A DNA stretch of 64,000 nucleotides from RBG-13-51-18 sp963739395 (lineage in GTDB: Bacteria; Chloroflexota; Dehalococcoidia; Dehalococcoidales; RBG-16-60-22). The notes under the pieces were generated by a model. The model was not told the DNA's origin. It did no database searches and saw nothing but the letters and a program-made list of their open reading frames with translations. The stretch's first letter is position 1, and every line of letters begins with the position of its first letter. This document shows positions 41,876 to 51,047 of the stretch, in pieces. The stretch covers positions 744,001-808,000 of the forward strand of contig CAVUAE010000001.1 of assembly GCA_963739395.1 (NCBI GenBank), in the 5' to 3' direction. Position numbers and translations under genes: made by a program.

Positions 41876-43222
41876 ATGGCATTGACCGGAATAGAAATTT
41901 TCAAACTGCTGCCGAAGACCAACTGCGGCGACTGCGGCGTGCCCACGTGCCTCGCTTTTGCCATGGCTTTAGCCGCCGCTAAAGTCGACTTAAGCCAATG
42001 TCCCCACCTTTCCGATGAGGTCCGCGCTAAGCTAATGGAAGCGTCTGCCCCACCCATTTTGCCCGTAACCATTGGCGTGGGAGATAATGTATTAAAAATC
42101 GGTGGCGAGACGGTGATGTTCCGCCACGAAAAAAGGTTCGAAAACCAGCCTGGCATCGCCATCCTCATTACGGATAAAATATCCGATGCTGAAGTAACCG
42201 CTAGACTGAAAAAAGTGAATGAACTGGTTTACGAAAGGGTAGGCATAACCTTACGCGCCAACCTAGTGGCGGTAAAATCAGAGACGGGTAATGCTGCCAA
42301 ATTTGCCACCCTCGTAAGTAAGGTTAAAACTGGCACCGACGCCAATATCATACTGATGAGCGAGAAAGCGGATATTCTGGCGGCGGGCATTAAAATCTGT
42401 GTTGACCGCAAGCCGTTACTTTACGCCGTTACCAAAGAAAACATATCCGCTATATTAACGCTGGCTAAAGAGTCCGCTTGCCCGGTTGCGGTTAAAGCCA
42501 AGAATATCGAAGATACTGCCGCGCTAACGGAACAACTAGCCGCGGCGGGCATCAAGAATATCGTCCTGGACACAGGGGCGAGAAATATGCGTCAGGCATT
42601 GCAAGACCAGTTAATTATCCGCAGCGCCGCGCTGAATAAAAAGTACCGCCCCCTCGGTTATCCCACCATCGTCTTCCCCTGCGAGATGACTGATAACCCG
42701 ATGAAAGAGGCACTTATCGCCGCCGTCTTCATCGCCAAGTACGCCGGAATAATTGTCCTTTCCGATTTCCAAGGAGAAGTCCTTTTCCCGCTGCTGGTAG
42801 CTCGACTAAATATCTACACCGACCCCCAGCGCCCGATGACCACCAAGCAGGGCATTTACGAAATCAATAATCCTGACGAAAACTCTCCATTGATGGTCAC
42901 CTCTAACTTCTCCCTCACCTACTCAATAGTTGCGAGCGAAATAGAGAACAGCAAAGTGCCTAGTTACCTCTTCGTTAAAGACACCGAAGGGCTTTCTGTA
43001 GTAACATCATGGGCGGCGGGGAAGTTCACCGGCGAAGGTATTGGTAGCGCTATCCTGAAAAGCGGCATTACCGATAAAATCAAACACCGCAAGCTTATTA
43101 TCCCCGGTTACCTCGCTGATGAGCGCAATGCTATTGCCGAAGAAATGCCCGGCTGGGAAATTATCATTGGGCCTAAAGACGCCGCTGATATCACGCCATT
43201 TCTGAAAGCCTTTAAACCGTAA
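41876..43222 (+). CDS. acsC: Corrinoid iron-sulfur protein large (gamma) subunit
   Basis: The 448-residue protein starts with the 4Fe-4S domain IFKLLPKTNCGDCGVPTCLAFA, with cysteines near residues 18, 21, 26 and 42. A barrel (about 100-300) and a C-terminal corrinoid-binding domain (about 325-448, LMVTSNFSLTYSIV onward, TGEGIGSAIL) follow. The cluster activates the cobalt to Co(I) for methyl acceptance. The full family length indicates an intact protein. It forms the heterodimer with the AcsD product encoded immediately upstream. Confidence 0.95.
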   Translation: MALTGIEIFKLLPKTNCGDCGVPTCLAFAMALAAAKVDLSQCPHLSDEVRAKLMEASAPPILPVTIGVGDNVLKIGGETVMFRHEKRFENQPGIAILITDKISDAEVTARLKKVNELVYERVGITLRANLVAVKSETGNAAKFATLVSKVKTGTDANIILMSEKADILAAGIKICVDRKPLLYAVTKENISAILTLAKESACPVAVKAKNIEDTAALTEQLAAAGIKNIVLDTGARNMRQALQDQLIIRSAALNKKYRPLGYPTIVFPCEMTDNPMKEALIAAVFIAKYAGIIVLSDFQGEVLFPLLVARLNIYTDPQRPMTTKQGIYEINNPDENSPLMVTSNFSLTYSIVASEIENSKVPSYLFVKDTEGLSVVTSWAAGKFTGEGIGSAILKSGITDKIKHRKLIIPGYLADERNAIAEEMPGWEIIIGPKDAADITPFLKAFKP

Positions 43223-43231
43223 GGAGATAAA

Positions 43232-44110
43232 ATGATTCTTATCGGTGGGAATATTAACGCCATGTCGCCGAGGATATCTACGGCATTCAAGGAGAGAAAT
43301 GCCGCACTTATCCAAAAAATGGCTAAGGTAGAAGCTGACGCCGGCATGGACATTCTTGACATCAATATCGGCCCGGTACGCAAGGGCGGTGACGAGCTAA
43401 TGTCCTGGGTAGTACAAACCGTCCAGTCTGTTACCGATAAAAAGCTCTCGTTGGATACTGCGAATATGGATGCTATCGAAGCTGGACTAAAAATAAGTAA
43501 AAACAAAATTCTCATCAACTCGGTTTCTTTGCAGTCCAGCCGTATCGACCGGGGATTTGCCCTAGCCCAAAAATATAACGCCGACCTTATCGGCCTTCTC
43601 TGGAGCAATGAAGGCATGCCTCGCGACGCTAATGAAAGAGCGATGTATACCGTAGATTTTGTGTACAAAGCCAACGCAGCTGGCATCAAAAACGATAGGA
43701 TTTGGATTGACCCCATCGTTAGTCCGGTGTCCGTCGAAATCAACCAGGTTAAAGCCTGTGTGGAATTCATGGCGATGCTGGGCGATATTGCCCCGGGGTG
43801 CAGATCGGTGGCAGGGATTACTAACGTTTCTAACGGAGCGCCAGCCGAACTACGGTGCTGGCTCGACCGCACCTATATGATAATGCTGATGAAGCATGGT
43901 TTATACTCCTCAATCGTTAATGCCTTCGATAAAGATTTGGTAGCGATTGCCCGCGGCAAGCGACCGGATATCGTTAAACTTGTTCATGGGATAATGGATG
44001 GGGGAAAACTGGATATTGCTTCACTTCCGAAAGAAATGGCTAACTATGCCCGTACGACACGCGTGTTGATGGGAGAATCGCTTTACTCTCACTCCTGGCT
44101 GGAAGTATAA
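43232..44110 (+). CDS. acsE: Methyltetrahydrofolate:corrinoid iron-sulfur protein methyltransferase
   Basis: The 292-residue pterin-binding barrel shows MILIGGNINAMSPRI, DAGMDILDINIGPVRKGG (the pterin-binding Asp), LSLDTANMDAIEAGL, KILINSVSLQ, and RSVAGITNVSNGAP with the conserved Asn region. It moves the methyl group from methyl-THF to the cobalt of AcsCD. It follows acsC by nine bases with AAGGAGA before the ATG. It closes the methyl branch of the pathway encoded here. Confidence 0.95.
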   Translation: MILIGGNINAMSPRISTAFKERNAALIQKMAKVEADAGMDILDINIGPVRKGGDELMSWVVQTVQSVTDKKLSLDTANMDAIEAGLKISKNKILINSVSLQSSRIDRGFALAQKYNADLIGLLWSNEGMPRDANERAMYTVDFVYKANAAGIKNDRIWIDPIVSPVSVEINQVKACVEFMAMLGDIAPGCRSVAGITNVSNGAPAELRCWLDRTYMIMLMKHGLYSSIVNAFDKDLVAIARGKRPDIVKLVHGIMDGGKLDIASLPKEMANYARTTRVLMGESLYSHSWLEV

Positions 44111-44163
44111 AGGCAAATACCTTAAAATAATATTGGTAACATCTCTTCATCAGTTCAAGAAAA

Positions 44164-44664
44164 TTGGAGGTGATTCCCCTGACCACAGATACTTTAACCA
44201 CAGCTGATGTGCAGGGTAAATTACACGATATTTTCTCCCATTATACCGGCGAGCAAGATGAACTTATCGCCATTCTACAGGAGACGCAGGGACAGTTCCA
44301 TTACCTGCCAGCCGCAGCAATTAAAGAGATAGCTAAATTCTTACATACTTCTGAAAGCTCTGTTTATGGAGTCGGTACTTTTTATGCCCAGTTTAAACTT
44401 ACACCCCAGGGGAAAAAGGTAATACGCGTCTGTCGCGGGACGGCTTGCCATGTGCGTGGTTCGGCTAAAGTCTTGAGTGAGGTAGAAAAACTGCTGGGCA
44501 TCAAAGCCGGTGAGACGACAAAGGACATGGAGTATACGCTGGAGACGGTCGCCTGCATCGGCGCCTGTGCTTTAGCGCCGACGATGACGATAGATGACGA
44601 GGTTCACGGCAAGATGACTCCCAAGAAAGCGGCGGAGGTTTTAGGTGTCAGAAACGCAAACTGA
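44164..44664 (+). CDS. NuoE-like [2Fe-2S] NAD(P)H dehydrogenase subunit
   Basis: The protein has the 24-kDa subunit fold: a helical N-terminus, VYGVGTFYAQFKLTPQGK, then CRGTACHVRGSAK and CIGACALAPTMTID, giving the CxxxxC and CxxxC ligands of a 2Fe-2S cluster. The frame opens at a TTG (44164), but GGAGGTG at 44166-44172 overlaps it, so translation more likely begins at the CTG at 44179 or nearby; the start is unusual. It is paired with the NuoF-like gene, overlapping it by 20 bases, and transfers electrons between NAD(P)H and a partner. Confidence 0.9.
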   Translation: MEVIPLTTDTLTTADVQGKLHDIFSHYTGEQDELIAILQETQGQFHYLPAAAIKEIAKFLHTSESSVYGVGTFYAQFKLTPQGKKVIRVCRGTACHVRGSAKVLSEVEKLLGIKAGETTKDMEYTLETVACIGACALAPTMTIDDEVHGKMTPKKAAEVLGVRNAN

Positions 44665-46525
44665 TAACAAACAACGCACCATATTTATCTGTCAGGGAAC
44701 CGGCTGCGCTTCCGGCAAGTCGATGGAAATCACCGAGGCTTTAAATAAAGCCGTAAAAGAAGCGGGACTGGAGGGGGTCAAAGTTGATTTCACCGGCTGC
44801 CACGGCTTCTGCGAGCAGGGCCCGGTGGCTATCGTGGAACCGGAGGAGATTTTTTACACCCATGTAACCCTCGCCGACGTGCCGGAGATAGTGACGTCTC
44901 ATTTACGCGACGGCAAACCGGTCGAGCGCCTTTTTTATAAAGACCCGACGACCGGACAGGCAATACCATTCCATAAAGATATCAAGTTTTACAGCATCCA
45001 ACAGCGTATCGTGCTGCGTCATTGCGGGGGCATCAATCCTGAAAGAATCGAAGATTATTTAGCTTTAGGCGGTTATGAATCGCTGAAAAAAGTGCTCAAG
45101 GAAATGACGCCAGAACAGGTCATTGATATTATTAAGCGTTCCGGATTGAGGGGAAGAGGTGGGGCAGGCTTTTCCACCGGTCAAAAATGGCAATTCTGCC
45201 GCGACGCTAAAGGCGACCAGAAGTATATGATATGCAATGCCGATGAAGGCGACCCAGGGGCATTCATGGACCGCAGCACGATGGAAGGCGACCCGCATAC
45301 CGTACTGGAAGGTATGGCTATCGCGGCTTATGCTATCGGGGCTAGCGAGGGCTATATTTATATCAGGGCGGAATACCCGCTGGCAGTAAAACGTGTGCGG
45401 CTGGCTATCAAGCAGGCCGAGGAAAAGGGTTACCTCGAGAAGAATATATTCGGCTCGAAATTCAGCTTGAATATACACGTTAAAGAAGGGGCGGGGGCTT
45501 TCGTCTGCGGCGAAGAAACCGCACTCATGGCGTCCGTCGAGGGAAAAAGAGGCACGCCCCATCCGCGTCCTCCCTACCCAGCTGTTTCCGGCTTATGGGG
45601 CAAGCCAACCACTATCAATAATGTTAAATCGTTGGCGGCCGTGCCTGTTATCATCGCCCAAGGAGCGGAATGGTACGCCAATATTGGCACGGAAAAAAGT
45701 AAAGGGACATGCGTCTTCGCGCTTACGGGTAAAATCGCTAATAGCGGACTTATCGAAGTGCCGATGGGCATCAAGCTGCGTGAAATTATCTACGATATCG
45801 GCGGCGGCATCCCCGGCGGTAAGAAATTCAAAGCCGTCCAGACCGGTGGTCCCTCAGGCGGGTGTTTGCCAGACGCTTACCTCGATAAATCCGTAGATTA
45901 TGAGTCGCTGACCGAAGCCGGCTCGATGATGGGGTCGGGGGGTATGGTAGTCATGGACGAGGACACCTGCATGGTGGACGTGGCGCGGTATTTTCTATCT
46001 TTCACGCAGGCAGAGTCCTGCGGTAAGTGCGTCCCCTGCCGCGTCGGCACTAAGCAAATGCTCGATATTTTAGAAAGAATTTGCGCCGGCGAAGGCAAGA
46101 CGGAAGACGTCGCCGTGCTGGAGCGGATGTCGAACCAGATTAAAGCCGGTTCACTCTGTGCGTTGGGGCAAACCGCCCCCAATCCCGTCCTCACCACGCT
46201 CCGTTACTTTATGGATGAATATAAGGCACATATCGAAGAAAAACGATGTCCGGCGCGTGTCTGCACTAAGTTGTTATCTTATTACATCCTGCCGGATAAA
46301 TGCCAGGGCTGCGGTATCTGTGCTCGCCAATGTCCCGTCGAAGCAATTACCGGTGGTAAGCGACTGGTGCATATTATCGACCAGGAAAAATGCATTAAGT
46401 GCGGCGCCTGTTTTGATTCCTGTCCGCCACGCTTCAACGCCATCGCCAAAGTGAGTGGGGAAAAGATTGAAGTGCCTAAGAAACCAGTGCCGGTTATTGC
46501 AGAAAAACCGAAGGCAGCAGGATAA
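44645..46525 (+). CDS. NuoF/HydB-like NAD(P)H-binding flavoprotein with extra ferredoxin domains
   Basis: The 626-residue protein has four parts. An N-terminal thioredoxin-like 2Fe-2S domain (about 10-100) has CQGTGCASG and TGCHGFCEQGP. The FMN/NADH domain has SGLRGRGGAGFSTGQKW near 170 and CNADEGDPGAFMDR. The SLBB domain and the 4Fe-4S region SCGKCVPCRVGTKQML lie near 458. Two C-terminal 4Fe-4S motifs are CQGCGICARQCP and CIKCGACFDSCP. This is the diaphorase architecture of bifurcating hydrogenases, formate dehydrogenases and related enzymes. The start is a GTG with GGAGG upstream. No hydrogenase or formate dehydrogenase catalytic gene follows, so the redox partner is encoded elsewhere. Confidence 0.93.
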   Translation: MSETQTDNKQRTIFICQGTGCASGKSMEITEALNKAVKEAGLEGVKVDFTGCHGFCEQGPVAIVEPEEIFYTHVTLADVPEIVTSHLRDGKPVERLFYKDPTTGQAIPFHKDIKFYSIQQRIVLRHCGGINPERIEDYLALGGYESLKKVLKEMTPEQVIDIIKRSGLRGRGGAGFSTGQKWQFCRDAKGDQKYMICNADEGDPGAFMDRSTMEGDPHTVLEGMAIAAYAIGASEGYIYIRAEYPLAVKRVRLAIKQAEEKGYLEKNIFGSKFSLNIHVKEGAGAFVCGEETALMASVEGKRGTPHPRPPYPAVSGLWGKPTTINNVKSLAAVPVIIAQGAEWYANIGTEKSKGTCVFALTGKIANSGLIEVPMGIKLREIIYDIGGGIPGGKKFKAVQTGGPSGGCLPDAYLDKSVDYESLTEAGSMMGSGGMVVMDEDTCMVDVARYFLSFTQAESCGKCVPCRVGTKQMLDILERICAGEGKTEDVAVLERMSNQIKAGSLCALGQTAPNPVLTTLRYFMDEYKAHIEEKRCPARVCTKLLSYYILPDKCQGCGICARQCPVEAITGGKRLVHIIDQEKCIKCGACFDSCPPRFNAIAKVSGEKIEVPKKPVPVIAEKPKAAG

Positions 46526-46533
46526 CGGGCTCT

Positions 46534-47145
46534 TTATCCTTTCAAATTCGGCAGGATAATTTCCCCTGAAACGATTTTCTGAAGTGTTTTTGGAAGAAAG
46601 GAATGTTCCAATTCAAGCACCCTGGCTTGAAGAGTTTCAGGTGTGTCATTCGGTAATACCGGGATTTTGGCCTGGGCAATGACAGGCCCAGTATCATATT
46701 CTTCTTCAAGGATGTGGACAGACACTCCCGTTTCTTTCTCTTTGGCAGCAATGACAGCCTCATGAACATGAATACCATACATTCCCTGGCCACCAAATTT
46801 GGGAAGAAGTGACGGGTGGGTGTTAATGACGTTTCCTTTAAAGCCAGCCAAAGTCTTCGGACCAAGTTTCTTCACATATCCCGCTAACACGACAATATCT
46901 ACATTATGCTTATGCAGACTATCCAAAATGGCTTGATCGAGTTCTTCTGGTTGCGGATGAGTGATGTAGCTTAGATGGTAGAACGGAATCCCTTCCTGCT
47001 TGGCGCGGACGATGGCTCCAGAATTGCTATTGTTACTAATGATGACCGCAGGTACTGCCTGGAGTAATCTGGTTTTACAAGCGTCGATAATTGCCTGAGC
47101 ATTACTACCGTTATGGGAGGCTAATATTCCAATATTCATTATCAA
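46534..47145 (-). CDS. purN: Phosphoribosylglycinamide formyltransferase
   Basis: The 203-residue protein shows NIGILASHNGSNAQAIIDAC, ILDSLHKHNVDIVVLAGYVKKLG, and NTHPSLLPKFGGQGMYGIHVHEAVI. The Asn, His and Asp set for formyl transfer from 10-formyl-THF is present (VSVHILEEEYDTGPVI). It carries out the third step of purine synthesis. The stop lies nine bases from the convergent NuoF-like gene. It uses the 10-formyl-THF made by Fhs, though it is transcribed separately. Confidence 0.93.
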   Translation of the reverse strand: MIMNIGILASHNGSNAQAIIDACKTRLLQAVPAVIISNNSNSGAIVRAKQEGIPFYHLSYITHPQPEELDQAILDSLHKHNVDIVVLAGYVKKLGPKTLAGFKGNVINTHPSLLPKFGGQGMYGIHVHEAVIAAKEKETGVSVHILEEEYDTGPVIAQAKIPVLPNDTPETLQARVLELEHSFLPKTLQKIVSGEIILPNLKG

Positions 47146-47237
47146 TATCAGTCAGTTACTCTCCTCCTGTAATAGCCGCTCAGTCGAAATAGCCGCAATA
47201 GCGCCGTCCCCTCCCTCAATACTCCCCAGTCTTATGG

Positions 47238-48044
47238 TTAACGTTTTACCGCTACACTGAAATGTGTAGGTACTTCCAGCTGTATACCTTTATCAGTAAG
47301 CAGTGATTTCATCTCGGAAAGATGCTCTGCTTTGAATTTCTCATAGTCAGACGGACTTAGACGAATCAGATGCAGCCTAACAAAGGTCTGACTTATCTCT
47401 TGCCAGTATGCCGTCAAGTCCGGAAGATAAAAACCCAGTTGTTCTGTGGTAATATGTATATCTTCAAATCCGGCACTGTGGAGTAGTGCCTGGCACTTAT
47501 CCGGTGTATTCGTCCTCTCAATGAAAAACGGAACTGGTGGCGACTGTCCGAAATATTTGGATAGTTGCTCGCCCAACGGCTTAATAACAGGTTGCAGGAA
47601 TCTCTCACCGAAACTCGTAAAAGCTAATGTCCCTCCTGTCTTTAGCACGCGGTGAAATTCGCGAAGCGCCTTAGGTATGTCCTTAAGAAAGAATATCGCC
47701 GATGCGCAGATTACGACATCGAAAGCGGCGTCACCAAATTTTAAGGCTTCAGCATCCCCCACACAGTATTCTACATTAGTCAGACCTGCCGACTTGGTCT
47801 TTTGCTTCGCAATATCCAGCATTTTATCATCGATATCAATACCGGTGACTCGCCCGCTTTTACCCACAACCAATGCCGCTGCCATCGTAGCTCGACCCGT
47901 GCCGCACGCTACATCAAGAACTTTATGCCCTGGGGTAATTTTAATATTGGCGACTAATCGTTCGGCGGGCTTACGAACAATAAGTATATTATCGTAAGTG
48001 ACGTGGAGTCCGCTGGAGACCGGTTGTACACGTTTATCTTTCAT
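47238..48044 (-). CDS. Class I SAM-dependent methyltransferase (UbiE-like)
   Basis: The protein (268 residues from the ATG at 48044, which has GGTGAG four bases upstream; a TTG at 48056 is less likely) contains VLDVACGTGRATMAAA, GIDIDDKMLDIAKQK and YCVGDAEALKFGDAAFDVVIC. LREFHRVLKTGGTLAFTSFG follows. This is the full Methyltransf_11/UbiE motif set. The C-terminal third is lineage-specific. The substrate is unknown. It stands between purN and a thioredoxin-reductase-like gene, with about 40 bases on the upstream side. Confidence 0.88.
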   Translation of the reverse strand: MKDKRVQPVSSGLHVTYDNILIVRKPAERLVANIKITPGHKVLDVACGTGRATMAAALVVGKSGRVTGIDIDDKMLDIAKQKTKSAGLTNVEYCVGDAEALKFGDAAFDVVICASAIFFLKDIPKALREFHRVLKTGGTLAFTSFGERFLQPVIKPLGEQLSKYFGQSPPVPFFIERTNTPDKCQALLHSAGFEDIHITTEQLGFYLPDLTAYWQEISQTFVRLHLIRLSPSDYEKFKAEHLSEMKSLLTDKGIQLEVPTHFSVAVKR

Positions 48045-48081
48045 AAAACTCACCAATTAGGTATATCTTCTATCCCTCCTC

Positions 48082-48987
48082 CTACAACAACCGCTCGGCC
48101 CTAATCGCCGCAATTGCCCCATCCCCAACTGCCGCCACTACCTGACGCGGTGAGCCACTGCGGATATCCCCCGCCGCGAAGATATAAGGCACCTGCGACT
48201 CCATTTTCTCGTTAACGATAATTTGCCCTTGTTTATCCAGCGGGACGATGCCCTCAAGATAGCCGGTATTCGGCTCAAGTCCTATATGCACCAGAACGCC
48301 GTCTATCTTAAGCGTCTCTTTTTTCTTACCGGTCGTCAGCTCGATGGCTTCCACCTTATCTTTGCCGATAATAGCATCAACCTTCGTGCCGCAGCGGACT
48401 TCTATCTTGGAGTTAGCTTTAAGTCTATCCTGAAGAATAGCCGTAGCAGTCAGTTTAGGCATCGCCTCAATGAGAATAACCCTGGAAGCAATCTTGGACA
48501 TATAAAGAGCTTCGGTAACGCCGGCATCGCCGCCACCACAAACCGCTACAACCTTACCGGCATAATGACCACCATCGCAAAAAGCGCACTCAAAAACACC
48601 CTTGCCAGCTAACTCTACTTCGCCGGGGACGCCTAATTTCTTGTTCTTCGAACCGCCGGCGATAATGACGACATTAGTAGTGAATCCCTGTCCATTGGCG
48701 CAGGCAACATAGCGCGAGCCGGAAAAAAGCTCGATGCCAGTGACTTCGCCGCTTTCTATCTGTAGCCCATACTTTTTCGCCTGCGCCACCATCTGCGAAG
48801 CCAGTTTCGCGCCGCTTATACCTTCGGCAAAACCGGGGTAGTTTTCAATCATTTCTACATTTCTGATATAGCCGCCGGCAGTGTCTTTATCGAGCAGCAG
48901 CGTACGCCGCTTAGCCCGACTCAAGTAAAGTCCCGCCGTAAGCCCCGCCGGACCACCCCCGATGATGACCACGTCCCAATCAAACAT
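48082..48987 (-). CDS. Thioredoxin reductase-like FAD disulfide oxidoreductase
   Basis: I start at the ATG at 48987 (302 residues) because AAGGAG lies seven bases before it; the longer frame to 49107 lacks a site and the FAD motif would be displaced. It has VVIIGGGPAGLTAGLYLSRA (FAD), the redox pair in FECAFCDGG (CxxC), GGGDAGVTEALYMSK for the second nucleotide, and a C-terminal IFAAGDIRSGSPRQV. The HRRxxxR motif that binds the NADPH phosphate is replaced by EAMPKLTA, so NADPH is probably not the donor; NADH or ferredoxin is possible. Its thioredoxin partner is not adjacent. Confidence 0.85.
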   Translation of the reverse strand: MFDWDVVIIGGGPAGLTAGLYLSRAKRRTLLLDKDTAGGYIRNVEMIENYPGFAEGISGAKLASQMVAQAKKYGLQIESGEVTGIELFSGSRYVACANGQGFTTNVVIIAGGSKNKKLGVPGEVELAGKGVFECAFCDGGHYAGKVVAVCGGGDAGVTEALYMSKIASRVILIEAMPKLTATAILQDRLKANSKIEVRCGTKVDAIIGKDKVEAIELTTGKKKETLKIDGVLVHIGLEPNTGYLEGIVPLDKQGQIIVNEKMESQVPYIFAAGDIRSGSPRQVVAAVGDGAIAAIRAERLL

Positions 48988-49130
48988 GATTAGGCTCCTT
49001 ATTCCTAGTTCTTTGGCAATCCGTACCTTTGTGAATAGAATAACAGACCGAGATATAGCGGTCAATCTTGACATTATTAATGGTGTTAACGATAATTGGC
49101 TGTACATATCCTTTGTCTTAAGGAGTGGTC

Positions 49131-49490
49131 ATGAAAATACAAAACTACCGGCAGGTTAAGGGGATAGCGGCGGCACCAGGGGTAACAATGCACATAGTAG
49201 CAGGACCGGCGGAAAAAGCGCCCACTTTCGTCATGCGGCTGTTCGAATTTGAGCCCGGGGCGGCGATGCCTTTTCACGCCCATCCGTGGGAGCACGAGGT
49301 CTTTGTGGTGGAGGGGAAAGGGTCGCTAAAGCACAGCGGCGGAGAATCACCCGTTAAGGAAGGGGACGTGTTAACGATACTCCCTAATGAACAGCACAGT
49401 ATCAGGAATCCGGGGAAAGAAAAAATGAAAATAATCTGCGTCGTGCCGCTGGTGGACGGCAAGATGCCGGGGATGCCAGCGAAAGAGTGA
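49131..49490 (+). CDS. Cupin domain protein
   Basis: The 119-residue protein starts at the ATG at 49131 with AAGGAG upstream (a GTG at 49125 overlaps that site). It has the two cupin motifs: PFHAHPWEHEVFVVEGKG (two His and a Glu as metal ligands) and EGDVLTILPNEQHSIRN (the last His). It is a single-domain small cupin; the ligand is unknown. It is followed after 17 bases by a DUF3795 gene. Confidence 0.9.
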   Translation: MKIQNYRQVKGIAAAPGVTMHIVAGPAEKAPTFVMRLFEFEPGAAMPFHAHPWEHEVFVVEGKGSLKHSGGESPVKEGDVLTILPNEQHSIRNPGKEKMKIICVVPLVDGKMPGMPAKE

Positions 49491-49507
49491 ACTAAAAAGG
49501 AGTAAAG

Positions 49508-49846
49508 ATGGTCTTAAATGATTTGGTAGCCATATGCGGCGTAAGCTGCACCCAGTGCCAGGCTTACAACGCCACGAAAAGTAAGAATAAAGTCGAACTT
49601 AAACGTATCGCTTCGGAATGGACTAAAGGCTTGGGACACACCTTTACCGCCAATGACATTATCTGTGATGGTTGTCGTGTCCCGGGAGAGCGTCTTTCCG
49701 CTTATTGTGCCACTTGTGAAATTCGCATCTGCGCCCAGAGTAAGGGAATGATAACCTGTGCCCACTGCCCGGCTTGTCCCTGTGAAAAAATCAAAGCCCC
49801 GCCGGCTCTCGAAGCCCTGGCAGCTCTAAAGAAAAGTCTAAAGTGA
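49508..49846 (+). CDS. DUF3795 domain cysteine-rich protein
   Basis: The 112-residue protein has many cysteines: ICGVSCTQCQAY near the start, CDGCRVPGERLSAYCATCEIRIC in the middle, and CAHCPACPCEKI near the end. This spacing matches the DUF3795 family, which is common in anaerobes and probably binds zinc or another metal. No function is established. It is likely cotranscribed with the cupin gene. Confidence 0.88.
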   Translation: MVLNDLVAICGVSCTQCQAYNATKSKNKVELKRIASEWTKGLGHTFTANDIICDGCRVPGERLSAYCATCEIRICAQSKGMITCAHCPACPCEKIKAPPALEALAALKKSLK

Positions 49847-49982
49847 ATCTCTTAAAATAATACTAAACTTTTATTCCCTACATCATCTTGAGCCGGATAT
49901 TTAGTATCTTCCATCAACTCACTTACCTTGCTTTTTAAGATTCAGCAACCTATCATGTTATTAATAGGTGAGGTAATACTAC

Positions 49983-50957
49983 ATGAGACTTGAAAACCCA
50001 AAGTCAAAAAGGGTAAATCCTTTTAGAGATGTATATGATAATGCTGAATTCAAAACCGTCCTGCAACATAAAGATGCCTTACCCGATTTCCCCTATTTAG
50101 TTGATATTGAGCTGACTAATAAATGTAACTTACAGTGTATTTTCTGCGGTCAGCAAGCCATGACGAGAGAAAAAGGCTTTATGTCGCAGGAAATTTTTAA
50201 AAAGATTATCGATGAGTGTGCGCTTCATAAGACACCTATTAGATTTATAAGGTTTGGAGAACCTACGCTGCACCCCAAAATTATAGAATTCTGTCAATAC
50301 GTAAAATCCAAAGGTCTCCCCCTCCACATTACAACCAACGGCTTATTGTTAAACGAAGATAAGATGAAAGCCCTGATAGCAGCCGGGGTTGACTCCATGA
50401 TTTTTTCCTTTCAAGGCGCGACTAAAGAACAGTATGAAATCATGAGGCAGAACCATCAATATGATAGATTAATAGCTAACATTTTATCATTGGTAAAACT
50501 AAGAGGAGATAAACCAAAACCATATATTCATATATCCAGTACCGTAACCAACGAATCAAAGAAGGAAATCGAAAATTTTATGGATTATTGGGACAATATC
50601 GTGGATGGAGTCGGTATTGGAAAAACAAATTTATCTCGTTTATCAACTCAACAAATCAAGTCATTTGAAAGCATTGGTAAACTTGAGCTCTTAAGAAAAC
50701 AGGAGACTATTAAAAAAGTCTATTCGCCATGCACCGAAGTCTACCAGAAACTAAGCATCGACTGGGACGGTAAGGTCACCTGTTGTTGTGGAGATTTCGA
50801 TAGATTTTTAATTGTGGGAGATGTCTCTGATTCGACCCTATCCGAAATTTGGAATAATCGTAAAGAACTTAAGATATTCAGGCAGTTGCTTGACGCTAAC
50901 GCACACCGAAGTCTCACGTTATGCAGCACCTGCTATCATACTTACGAAGAATTTTAG
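49983..50957 (+). CDS. Radical SAM/SPASM domain protein
   Basis: The 324-residue protein has VDIELTNKCNLQCIFCGQQAM (CxxxCxxC near residues 43-50), IRFIRFGEPTLHP and LHITTNGLLL as radical SAM strands. A C-terminal cysteine-rich SPASM-like region (CTEVYQKLSIDWDGKVTCCC and LCSTCYHTYEEF) would hold an auxiliary cluster. Such proteins often modify peptides or sugars. It lies just before the nonulosonic acid cluster, so a sugar-modifying role is possible. GAGGT lies nine bases before the ATG. Confidence 0.87.
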   Translation: MRLENPKSKRVNPFRDVYDNAEFKTVLQHKDALPDFPYLVDIELTNKCNLQCIFCGQQAMTREKGFMSQEIFKKIIDECALHKTPIRFIRFGEPTLHPKIIEFCQYVKSKGLPLHITTNGLLLNEDKMKALIAAGVDSMIFSFQGATKEQYEIMRQNHQYDRLIANILSLVKLRGDKPKPYIHISSTVTNESKKEIENFMDYWDNIVDGVGIGKTNLSRLSTQQIKSFESIGKLELLRKQETIKKVYSPCTEVYQKLSIDWDGKVTCCCGDFDRFLIVGDVSDSTLSEIWNNRKELKIFRQLLDANAHRSLTLCSTCYHTYEEF

Positions 50958-50981
50958 TATTCGTCTGAAACTTCTCCTGCC

Positions 50982-51011
50982 TTAATCAATCTAGCTTAAA
51001 CGTGCTATAAT
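50982..51011 (+). promoter_or_regulatory. Promoter-like site of the nonulosonic acid cluster
   Basis: A consensus TATAAT (51006-51011) follows TTAATC (50982-50987) by 18 bases, about 35 bases before the GTG of the first NeuB-like gene. The -35 is weak, so assignment is tentative. Confidence 0.4.
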
Positions 51012-51047
51012 ATGTAACAATCTGGGGATGTTAACAAGGATAGTGCT

